Shown piece by piece: positions 24,574 to 36,100 of a stretch of DNA of 64,000 bases. The stretch is from Daphnia pulex. Taxonomy: Eukaryota > Arthropoda > Branchiopoda > Diplostraca > Daphniidae. A model generated the notes under the pieces. The model saw nothing but the letters and a program-made list of their open reading frames with translations, was not told where the DNA came from and searched no databases. The position numbers were made by a program, and so were the translations under genes. Position 1 is the first letter of the stretch. The number at the start of each line of letters is the position of its first letter. The DNA lies in assembly GCF_021134715.1 (NCBI RefSeq), contig NC_060027.1, positions 5,518,001 through 5,582,000 of the forward strand, given 5' to 3'.

Positions 24574-24748
24574 TTTATTTTGGCTTTTCTTGTTGGTTGG
24601 TTTTTTCTTTTTTGTTTCGTTTTATTTTTTGTGTTTATTCTGTTTGATGGGGTTTTTGGGGGGTTTCGGACTTTTACATCCTTCGCGGTGAACGGCTGGG
24701 GGCCGTCACTTGATGGAAAAAAAATCGTTTGGGTCTTTCATTTTTATT
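24574..24748 (-). terminator. candidate poly(A) sites of Imp
   Basis: AATAAA on the minus strand at 24743-24748, 24621-24626 and 24574-24579, in T/A-rich DNA beyond which no Imp-like signal is seen. They would give a 3' UTR of about 5.5 kb. This is inferred. Confidence 0.3.
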
Positions 24749-25795
24749 TGTTGGTTTGTTGTGTATAAGGGAAGGAATAAGGTTGGGGGATATTCTTCGA
24801 CTGCTACCACAGACTTTCTTCTTCTTTTTTGTGTTTAATGGTTTTTTTTTAAAGGTATTTTAGGGGAGACGACAAAATAATTAAGAGCTAGGTGGGGAGG
24901 TGGTGGAGGGACAAATGCCAAATCCAATTTTTAAAAACAAATAAAAAGTGTTCAATATAGAAATCAAAGTGAATAAGAAAGAATAGCACGAAGGAAAAAT
25001 AAAGATGTTATTTTTTTTTTCTTTTCAAAATGGAACAGGTAAAAAAAAACAAAGAAATCAAATGTAATTCTAGTTTAAAAAAAACGGGTAGCTTTGTGAT
25101 AGGTAGTTGTAGTCTAGCATGGCTAATAGACGATCAAAGTGTGCCAATAAAGGGGGGAAAAGGTGTAGTATTAGGGTTGTGTAACACGAATGGGGTGAGA
25201 CGATGGTAAAGGGGTGGAGCCTAAGTGATAATAATAATAATAAAAAAATAACCAAAAAGAATCATTTGTGTGATTTGCTTCACGTTTCATTTGTCGCTTT
25301 AACATCGTTTACTGTACACCGTCAAATGGTCTGTATGTTTAAAAACAAAACAAAATGCTGCTGTATTTTGCTGTTTCTTCTTCATCTTCATCTTCTTCTT
25401 CTTCCGGTTTTACAGTGTGGAACATAGCAGAGAAAGTTTGCGGAGAGTTTGGACCAGGGGATGTGAATCGGAGGACCGGCCTGATGAAAAGCAGAAGAAG
25501 CAGGGCGAATGGCGAATATTTGCCAACGTCAGGTACATCGAAAGTGAATTCGCCTTCAACTTGTTCGCCACAAAATAAACAACAACAATTTCGTGTCTTT
25601 TTCTTTACCCTACTACGAAATAGCGCCATCGCCTTCGACCTGAGTCCATCAGACCGGTTTAGGATATATCATGAGTGGCGGTTTGTTGCATCATTGTGAT
25701 GCAACCAAAAACCGTGAGCGGTAAAAAAAATTAATAATTTGCATTGACGGGAGCATCCGAGGGGAGGGTTGCGGGGGTTGAAATTGGTGGAACGT

Positions 25796-25803
25796 TGAGG
25801 TAG
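25796..25803 (-). promoter_or_regulatory. let-7 target octamer in Imp 3' UTR (distal)
   Basis: The minus strand reads CTACCTCA, a perfect let-7 seed match (positions 2-8 plus A1), with an A that extends pairing to position 9. It lies about 4.4 kb after the Imp stop. Confidence 0.5.
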
Positions 25804-27588
25804 TTCTGTTCTGAAAAATCGAGGAGGTGTTTCTTTGTTTACCGTTTGATTGGAGTTTTTGCGGAGAGTTTTGTTGTGTGAGGCTGAGTCCGAAATGAGG
25901 AACGACGGGGAGCACATCCGACGCTCGACACGATTCGAAAACGGTTTGAATTTCTTTCTCTCTTTGCTAATTGAATAAAAAAAAACTGATTTTTTTTTAT
26001 ACCATGACGACGCATTGCACACAAAATTTGGACGTAAAAATAGAGAGAGAGAGAGAGGCGTTTAGACGGCCAGAGATAATTTCGGGAGGGGGGACGATGA
26101 AAGGAAAGATGGCGGGCTGCCCTAACACGCGGGGGGGAGAGGATTTTTGTTAAATTTTTTGTTTTCAAATTCGATCAAAGACGAGACGAAACGAGAGACG
26201 ACAAAGCGCGCTAGAAAACGAAAGAATTCAAATGCTGATTACGGGGGGGGGGGGGGCGGGGTCGAGCTATTGTGACGGATTATTATTACGAAGACAAAAA
26301 TGGGAGGGGGCAATTCTTTTTTCACTGCTGCGGGTTGAAAAATGAAAAAAAAAAGCCTATGGAAAATTAAAAGGAAAACAAAAACAGAAATGCAGGATTT
26401 TTTTTTCACGAAGCGACAAAGACGAGTTAGATACGGGGGGAGCCAATTACATAGAGACAATTCTTTTTTAAAACGGAGGTTAACCAACCAATTGCGATTA
26501 ATTTGAAACTATTTTCGGGATTTTGTAAATTTTTTCTTTTGTTTGCAATTTCTGACAACAAAACAAAAAAAAATATTGGATCTTTTTCAGGTTTTTGTTT
26601 TGCTTTGTTTTGTTTCTTTCGTTTGGTAACAAAAGGAAAAAAAACGGAAACTGATCAGATTTTACAAAAACAAAAAAGGGAATCGAAATAATTATTCGAA
26701 ATAAATACACGCTAGAATAAAAAATAAAATAAAATAAAATTCACTAAAAAAGTTTTGCGTTTTCGCTGTCTGCCGATTGGTGTGGTTCCGGGCTCTATGT
26801 CAGCTAGCGTTTCTTATTCTTCATTTTTTTTTTCAATAATTTTTGTAATTTCTTCTTTTTCAAATTTCGGCCACGATGGGAAAAGCAATCTAGAAAAAAG
26901 CTACGGGGTTGAGGGAATGACCATTATGCGCAGTTATTGGGGGGAACGAAATTCAACGGAGGGACGCAAAATTATTTTTCGATATTATTCTCCCCTCCAA
27001 ATAAAGTGTTATGCCAATCAAAAAATTCTAAATTTGCTATCCTGATGAAAAAATAAGTTGTTAACCCTTACTCCATTCTGACGGGATGATTTGATTCGAC
27101 ATTTTTTGTAAGTTAAACCAGCGCGGGCGGTGTGGATTTTCTTTCTGGCGGAGGGGATTTACAAAAAAGTAAATGCAATTCACTTTTTCTTTTTCTTCTT
27201 CAAAAGTTTCCGATGAAATGCAAAACAGAAGGACATTGGGAATCATCGGCAGTGCTTGGATTTCTGTGAAGGGGAAAAAATAATCAAAGAAATGTCTCGT
27301 TGTCGTCGCGAGTTTTTTGAAAAATGTAGGAGCGGAGGGGCAATTATAAAGTGTAGGAGGTCTGCGTAGTCACTGGGATCCTGACCTTTCATCGTTGGTA
27401 AGAGTCTAGACTTTATCGGGGTGAGGGAGAGTAGTAGGAGTTGTTGGGTGTAGACAAGCGTACAGGAAAGTGTGTGTAACAAACATATCCGATGAAAAGT
27501 AAAGAGAGACAGGGGGGACAGACAGAGGAGGTTCAATACAAATACAATTCAACAATTATCCGTAGGTCAGCCACCGACAGTTGCTGAA

Positions 27589-27596
27589 TGAGGTAG
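27589..27596 (-). promoter_or_regulatory. let-7 target octamer in Imp 3' UTR (proximal)
   Basis: The minus strand reads CAACTACCTCA: a perfect let-7 seed octamer with pairing to position 9. It lies about 2.6 kb after the Imp stop codon. Confidence 0.5.
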
Positions 27597-30180
27597 TTGA
27601 CGTCATCTTCCTTCTTCTTTTTCATTTTTCAATTTTTTTTTTTTTTTTGTTTTTCTAGTCGACGAAGTTTCCACATGTGCACACCGATCGGCAAGAGGAA
27701 GAGCCGGGCAGGCAGTCGGACAGATCAATCTCTCTTTTATCAAATGAAATCAAATAAAATGTCAGATATTTTTCCCGTCTTGTGTGTGTGTGTGTGTGGA
27801 GGGGGGGAGGAGGTGTAGGGAGGCAACAGGCAAGTATAGTTCCAAGCCAAAATGTTGTTTTTTGTTTCCTTTTCTTTCAATTCCGAATTTCTCAAGTCAA
27901 TTTCAAAGTTCGGGGCGGGGTGCACTGCGTCGGTTGCGATTCAGATTTTTCAATTCTTTTTCGGATTTCAGTGTGGATGGAGGAATTTGTCGAAAAAATC
28001 CTGGGCGGCAAGAGGCAGGCGGATGTAAACGAGTTCAAAGCTTTTCTCGATCCAAAAAGTTCTGCGAAGAAATGCGCTACAAGTCAAGGTAAAAGAGGCT
28101 GGAAATAAATGTCATATAGAAAAACCAATGGGTGGACTGGCTGATTTCACTACCAGGAATTATTAGAAAACAAACAAATTCGAATTTCGGGGGGAAAAGA
28201 AAAAGATGATGATAACAAAAATAAAAAAAGGCGGACCCTCGGTGTGATATTCTCGGTATTTGTTTTTGCTGTTTGGTGTGTAGGCCAAACGTGGAGAAAA
28301 TGCGCGGTGGTGGTGGGTCGGATCGGAAATGTTTTCATCAGGAAAACTTACTGACAGCAGATGTTTCAATTTTTTCAAAAAAACATAAGGAAACCCAAAG
28401 GTAAGTGGTCCCCCAAGATGAACCCGGTCTCTTCACGGTGCAACAAGTCATCTCTGATTTTGTCCTCAATACCACTGAACATTTCGATATCAAAAATAGT
28501 TCTTGATAACTCTTGACAAAAGAAAACAATTACTTTTTGTGGGAGAATAGAGACAGCTAGAAGGAGAATAGGGTGACGTATTTGGCGCAGCGCGACGACA
28601 TAAACACAGATGACCAACAAGTTGGGGAAATTAATAATCAAAAATTAATCAAATGTTTTACATTTCACATTTCAGAAGATTTTGAACTATGAAATATAAT
28701 AAGAAAAAAGGGGAAACAAATCAGAAGGGGCCATTATAATGAACCAATCAAAAGTGATCAAATAAAAGACAAAATTTGGTTTATAAAGAAAAAGATTGAA
28801 AATTCAAATAAAACAGGAGGGAAAATGGAGACATCCCTGAGACGCAGACGCAGTTGAGCGGAATCCGATTTCGTCCGGATGTGCATGCGTAACTAGGGCT
28901 CGTCCCGATTTTTCGCCAAGAAAACTTGCCAACATCAAAAGAGGAGAAGAAATAGAGAAACGCACACAAAGTGTGGCCATTTTGTACTGAAAACGCGCGC
29001 GCGCCCCACTCACATTTGAAATTAAAAAATAAAAAAAAACACGCACAGAGAGAGAGAGAGAGAAATAAAACAAAAGACACGTTAGAAATTTAGTCCCTCC
29101 AGTCTAACAAAACATGAACGCGCACCATGAAGAAGACAAAAAAAAAAAAAAAAAAAAAAAATATAAGAAGAACAGCACGTATGTCTAGACACACTCGTAT
29201 GTATAAAAGAGTTCGAAGAGACTCGAAAGTCTTCGTCGAGCGCAGGTGGCAGGCACACACACACACACACACTGGCACACACAGAGAGATAGAGAAGCCA
29301 ACCAACTTGGCTCACACGCACACACACACACAACGGTTTTTCGATGCAGGTCCTTTAATTTTTGTAAATGTTTGTTTCACGTATTTTTCTTTGAAAATAT
29401 CCAAGCAACAGGGCCCAACATCGCTTTAATTCTTCTCGCTAAAATATATAAAAATCCCTGAACAAATTGTTGACAGATGCTGGATCGTCGGCCAATCGGC
29501 GAGCGAGTCCGACCCATAAAAAAATGTCGGTTTTTCCCCAGGATCGGTTTTCGGTGTTTCTTCATTTCCTTATTATTCCCGGTCTTGTTTTATATATTTT
29601 ACGTATCGACTCGCTTGTCAATCAAATCCAAAATGAACACTACGTCCAGCAAACTGAATTTTAAAAAATTAAAAAATAAAAAAGACGAAGCCTCAACAGC
29701 TTCTTCTCGTCATCCATCTCTTTTCTTCTTCTTCTTCTTTCTTCTTCACGTTCCGCGCAAAGTATAGGGGGGACTGATGCAAGGCAAAACGTGACTAGGG
29801 GGGTATGGGGGGGTTAATTGGAGATTGGTTGGCGTCAAGGCAATGAAACCCAACGTCGGTCTGCATCCAATTCCGAGTTCTTCTTCCACATGTCCATATC
29901 TTCGTCTCTTTTTTTCTTCTTCTGTTATTTCACTTTTCGTGTGTTGGCTGGGGCTTTTAAAATTCGACGGCCTTTGTGAGAGACACACACACACAACCAC
30001 ACACACGAACGAGAGCCGGACAAAGGAAGCGAAATAGAGCCGGGGGTAGAGAGAGAGAGAGAGAGAGATGGAGAGAAAGGCACACGGAGAGAAGCACAGG
30101 TGGAACTTGGAGCCGGTCGTTTGTTTTTTTCCTTTGTATCTTCCAATTTTTGAATCCAAAGAGAAGAGTCACACGGTCGA

Positions 30181-33100
30181 CTACTGCTCCCGGCCGCGGC
30201 CCTGTGCACCACCACTGACTCCACCACTACTACCTCCACCTGATGTCCTCATTCGTTGGCCGGCACCGGAGACCATGGTCATGGGAGCACCTTGCTGGAG
30301 CGGCGGCTGCTGCTGGCTCATCATGGCCCTGATGCGCCGCTGAGCCGATTGGACGGCAAAAAAGTTGCCGATGATGTGGACGGTCGTCTCCTCGCCGGTG
30401 GAAGCGCCTTGCTCCGGCAATTTGATGACCGACGACGTCGTCCGCTGCATCTCGCGCACGTTCTGCCCGCCCTTGCCGATGATGCGGCCCACCTGGCTCG
30501 ACGCCACCAGGAGCTCGACCGTCAACCGGACGTCCTCGCCGGCCGGCATGAACCCTTCCTCGCGCATCTTCTCGAAAATGAGGTACTGGGCCTTCCACTG
30601 GGCTTCCGGCGTCCCGACGATCGTCACTTTCCTTTCGGCTTGCGGTTCGGCCGTTGTCCCTTCGGGCAGCGAAGTGATTTTCACCGAAGCACCGGAAAAA
30701 CGAATAATGTTCCGAATGTGGGAGCCGCGCGTCCCGATGATAGCACCCACTGCACTATTGGGGATGTACAGGAAACTCGTCTCCTATTCAATTTTTTAAA
30801 AATTTCAGTTTTATTTTTTCAACAGAAAAATATGGAAAAGTGACAGCAGAATAAATCAATTGCTAAATGTTTTATTTTTTTACCTGTTGAGAACCAGTAG
30901 GCGGGACCATGCCCGGCGGATAGACACCTCCTCCTCCGCCGACGCCTACCCCAGCTGGCCCTGCCTGCGCATAGGGTGCCGCGCCAGGTGGATACATCCC
31001 GGGAGCGGCGGCGGGTGGCGTACCCCTGACTGAGGGTGAGAATCCCATTCCCACCGTCGACATCATGGCCATCGGATGCAGACCGGGAAACATCATACTT
31101 TGAGGCTAAATAAGATTTCAAAATTTATACAAGTTAAATACAAGTTAAAGAGTTAACAGATTCTTACAGCCATGGCCTGCAAATCGCTTTCGTAACTTTG
31201 GCGTAACTTGGCACTAATCATCCCCTCGGCCCGTGACATGTTTTCGATGGTTCCCTTGATGGTTATCACTCGCTCCATGTTGAAACTGCTCACGTCATTT
31301 AAACTAAATAGAAGATCAAAATGAAATGCATCAAGTGGCTGATTCATTAAGAAAATATTGACTGGCGCATACCTGGAGACGGTGATTTTGGTTTCCGTTT
31401 CGAGCATGACCCGCTTGATTGTGCTGCCCCCTTTGCCAATGATTCGTCCGATTAGATTATTGTGCGCCAGAATCTTCAGTGAAATTTCCCTGTCGAAACG
31501 AATGAATGAATCAAAATCGCGTCCAGGGGAAAAACAGAAATTAGCTCATCTCGTGCGGTTTTGGATTTACCCCTTGTTGGTGTTATCGGCTTCCTGTTGC
31601 ATCACTTCCAGAACACGACGGCAGGCGTTGGTGCAGTTCTCCGGATTGCCGTAAATGGTAATGGCTTTTTCCAAGGAGCCGACATTCTCCTTCCGATGAA
31701 CATCCACCCTACATGAAATCAATGAATGGTTCCTTTCTAATACTGCGATTCATGGAATTGATTTCCTTTCTCCTACCGAGCTCTGGTTTGTTGCGTGATT
31801 TGTCGGATGGTTCCTCCCTGTCGTCCGATGATGGCTCCCACCATTTCGCTAGCCACCAATACTCTGAATCCAAATGTCGAAATATTTAGTAATTGTCATT
31901 TAATTCGTTTGAGTTGTATGGAAATTCAAGTCTACCTGAGGGGGAAATCGGGTTGTCTCTGCGGTCCTTGATTGCCTCCTCCTCCAAAGGACATGGTTTG
32001 CGATCCAGGGCCGGAGCGTGATCGTCCCGATCCGCTTCCTCCGGCTCCGCCACCGCCGCCACCGCCGCCGCCGCCACCTCCTCCGGCTCCTCCCCGCGAG
32101 CTACCACGTCTCGACTCCATGGCCGATTCGATTTGTAATAGCGATCCTTCAATTTCGACTTCGCTCAGCTCCTTTAATGCGCTGCAAAGAGAAAGAAAAA
32201 AGAAAAAAATTAGAAAAATGAATAAGAAACTTGAAGAGAGAAAAAGACAGCCAGTTTGGTGCGGTAGTAGTAGAGTAGTAGCATAGTATCGCGTATCACG
32301 TTATATAGTATTAGTAGAAGAAGGGGTGAAAAACTGAAAGAAAGGGTGACTGGCCCACCCACACCAATGTTGGTCTCGGATCCTGTTACAGCAGTTGCTT
32401 CGCGTCAACATTGGAAAATGACCCGGTTCTTTTTTATGAGATTCAAGAAACAAAAATTGTCCTTTTAGGTTTGGAATGAAACAAAAATGACGCCTGAAAA
32501 TTTAAACAAATTGAGAAAATAAATCCCAAATTTTACTTTCATTAATCTTAGACTATTATATCCTGAGTTACTGCACTGTTGACGATGATATTGCTGGCTA
32601 AAAATGTTAAGTTGGCAATCGCGTGAGAAAATCCCAGAGGAACCCTATCCAACCGGAAGTTTGGAGAAGAATGACGACATCTCAATTTCGGGGTGAAAAA
32701 AAAAGAAAAAGTTTCAATGACGAAAGATTACACGAGCTGGTCGTAACTAATGTAACATTTTCAAACTGGGAAAATGTTGTCCAGCAGCAGCAGAATGCGG
32801 CAGAGGAAAATGTGTAGGGGGGGTTGAAATGGCTAAAGCTGCAACTCTGTCTGTGCGTGTTGTCCTTGGAATTCTCTCTCTCGTACAACAACAACAACAA
32901 CAACAACGACGTCACTTAACCGAACGACAGTGGAATGGGGGCTGTTGTTTTCACACAAGACACGGCAATTACACCTGACCTGCTTTCGATTCAACGGGAT
33001 CCAGTCGCCAGCTAGCCAGAGAGATAGAACCGACATTCACTACAGCGCGGCCGTGGCTCTTTTGTCTTACAACAACGATGACGCACAACATTCGACAGTC

Positions 33101-36100
33101 CACCAAAATGGGCAAACACAAAACCGAAATTCTTTCAATTGTTGTTGTTGCTGTTGCTGTTGCTCTGGCTGGATGGCTGGCTGATTTGGTTTGTTCACCA
33201 GCGTCCGACGATTAGGGGGGAGCCTTTCAATGTTGTCAGTGACTTTTTGGACGACTCTTTTCGCACGAGGAAACGAGAGTGTAAGGGAAAAAGGCAGCGA
33301 GACACAACAACAACAACAATCAGACACGAGCGATTTCACTGCAAGGACCAAGTGCGCTTGACGACTGAGATTGGGGCGATTGCGTCACACAATTCCAAAG
33401 AGCCCCGAAATGTGTTGTGTGTTGTGAGACCGACGCAGTTCGTCTTGGCACAGATAGTGGTGGTGGCAGTGGCAGTGGCAGTGGCACACACAGAGTCACA
33501 GACAGACGGGAAAAACAGCCGAGCCAACGCAAACAGGGCAGCACGCACCACTGGGGCGACGCAAAAAGTGTCGGGAGTGATTTGGTTTGTTTTTTTGTGG
33601 GTGAAGGATGAAAACAAAACAACAACTGACGACCAACAACCCCGACCGACCACGGCTGCGTGTGTGGGTGTTTTTCTTTGGCTCTCGCCTTTTCTTTCTC
33701 AGTCTCTCCCAGTCACACGTCGCAGTAGCAGACTACGTTGCACGTGCTGCCATCTAGCGCTCAACACACCAATCGGCGATGGGGAATTAATAATAAACTT
33801 TTTAAAAAAAGAAAACAAAAGAAAACAAAAACAAAAAAATGAAATTCCACAAGTTGGGTCGACTTACTTTTCAGCTTCTTCGGGCGTTTCGAAAACGACT
33901 TCAATGGTTTGAAATCCGCCTGGTTGAGGTGACGCCGGGGCGTCTTCTCGCCCGCTGCCTCCGCCGTTTCCGCCGCTTCCACCAGCACCAGCACCAGCAC
34001 CTCCGCTGATCTTTTCACACTTGAGCACCGTTCCTAGCGGCGTCAGGAGCCGCTCCAGTTCTTCGTAACGCACATGGGCTGGCACGTTGCTCAGGTACAG
34101 CGTCCGTGTTAGTACACTGTCGACAAGGGAAAACACCACACCAAAAACAAACAGGTTCAATAATGATATTTGCCAACTCAACTAACACACATGTCATCAG
34201 CAGCCAGAATAAATTTACAAATTCTATGGGAAAAAAGGTCAAAAGACCGGAAGTGCAGGTGGTGCCATTACAAATATTACAGAAATAATTGATGGACATT
34301 TCCGCTAGCATTTCCTATCTCATTCATCGGGAGGAACAAACAAAAAAGAAAAAAGCCGATTGTTAACCGGTTAGAATACTCTGTGTCGACCTGTATATAA
34401 TATCGTTCGCATTACACGTGTTTCCTTTTCAAATTATCTAGAGTGTACACACACACACACACACACACTCTCTCTCTTTAAACAGAATGTAATAACTGTT
34501 TCGAGTGTCAAGGGGAGGATGAATCATTTAAAGAGAAAAGAAACTAATCAAAAAGGTTTCCCAATGATCAAATATCCGGAGAGTAGAGTGGGCGTGATTG
34601 CGGACACTGGTGCCATGCCGACGACATGAGTCGGACGGACGACCACGCGCCCGGTGACGCACGGGAAATGATGCAACGAAGCGCGATCGTCAAAAGAATA
34701 AACGGACGAAAAACACACACACACAGACGAATATAATACACCCGCCAAGATGAAGGACGTCTAACATAATCATATACCGTATGAAATCTCTGGTCGTAAT
34801 CCTCTAGAGGCGGCACACACACACACCACACACACACGACAACGCGCACTCACGACAGACAAAAAAACGAGATGTACAAGTGAGGACGTCGAGGCCACTA
34901 CTGAACGGCCGGACAGTCAGAACTTGCCATCTTATTATTCTTGTGTGTGTGTGTCTACGTCCAGATGTGTGTGTGTGTTGCGACTTAATGGAGCAACTGT
35001 GGCTGAACGAACGAACGAACGAACGGAGAAAGAAAGAAAAATCGGATAAAAGGAGAAAGAAACCAGGCGAATCATTCGTCAAGCCAACACGGGAGCTCCT
35101 CACGGCCCACTTTTGAACGATTCTTTTTTTCTATTTTTCTAGGGAGATCAATTGCATTTTTCACGTCATCACGTTGATGAATCAAATCATAATAATCCGT
35201 AAGAGAAGAAGAAAAGAAAAAGACGTAAGGAAATGAAATGCCATCTCGGTTGGTGTCGTCGAGGATGAGCGAGTGTTTCGTCGCCATCGACGAAGGTTGT
35301 TGTTGGTTGACGTCAGTCAGGTGATGTCACACGGCCGAGAACGGGATTGGTCGCCCGCTGGCTCGGCACGGCCATTGGTGGGTTGGGGAATCGATTCCAC
35401 TAGTAAGGATATGGCAAATGTTTCGGGATAAAAGATTGAACAAGTCAAAACGGAGCAATCCCGCCGGTCAAAAGACGGCACCAACCCATTCGACTCCTCC
35501 TCTTTCGGCGCCAAAGTTTCACTTTAGTCTCAAATTCCTTAAAGTAGAATTTTCCTTTTTTTCTCTCTCTCTCCCCACCACCGTAAAACAAAAATGAACC
35601 CAAAAAGAAAAAGTCTTTTTTTGGCCATGCAGGTTGTCCCGTTGCTTTCCACTCCTGTCCACATCGTCTGGTAAATGGCCAATTTTTGAGTTAAAAGGCA
35701 AGTTGGGGAGGGATTTAAATCGGGGAAAAAACCAAAGAAGAAGTTGAGCAACCATTTTTTTAATTGCCGTGTGCAAAAGGAGAGAGAGAATTCCACCAAG
35801 AAGAACAAGAAGAAGAAGCTACCCGCTTTTTTTATGGGTCAAAAACAGCTTGATAAGTGTACGGCCGTATGCTAATAAACCCCGTAGTAGGTAGGAGTAT
35901 ACACTGGTAGCCTCGTCTATAGCAGCAGCACACACACACACTATACGGAGATGAATTTAGTTTTTTTGATAGCGGCTCCTTGTACGCGCCGAATCCTGTG
36001 GTGATGGCACAGCCCAGCGCTTTTGATTTTCTCTCCTTTTTTCTTTTCTTTTCTTTTTTTGATTTCCAGACTATCTCTCTCTCTCGCTAAAGATACCATT

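Larger units (their letters stand above)
24575..30180 (-). other. probable long 3' UTR of Imp
   Basis: The 5.6 kb downstream of the Imp stop has no gene on either strand, only low-complexity ORFs. It is rich in T-runs, poly-G (26241-26254), (CA)n (29258-29273), (GA)n (30050-30069) and a poly-A run (29138-29160). Long 3' UTRs are usual for IGF2BP/Imp genes. The extent is inferred. Confidence 0.4.

Noticed and set aside
25101-25110. Third let-7-like site (TAGGTAG on plus)
   Set aside because: The seed would carry a mismatch (TAGGTAG where GAGGTAG is needed).
29127-29461. ORFs rich in His/Thr or Lys
   Set aside because: They are translations of (CA)n and poly-A in non-coding DNA.
30230-30843. 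Long plus-strand ORFs opposite the KH3/KH4 exon
   Set aside because: Antisense shadows of GC-rich Imp coding sequence.
33139-33912. 257-aa ORF
   Set aside because: It lies in an Imp intron, has repeat-driven composition (polyLeu, polyThr, Val-Ala repeats) and no splice or family support.
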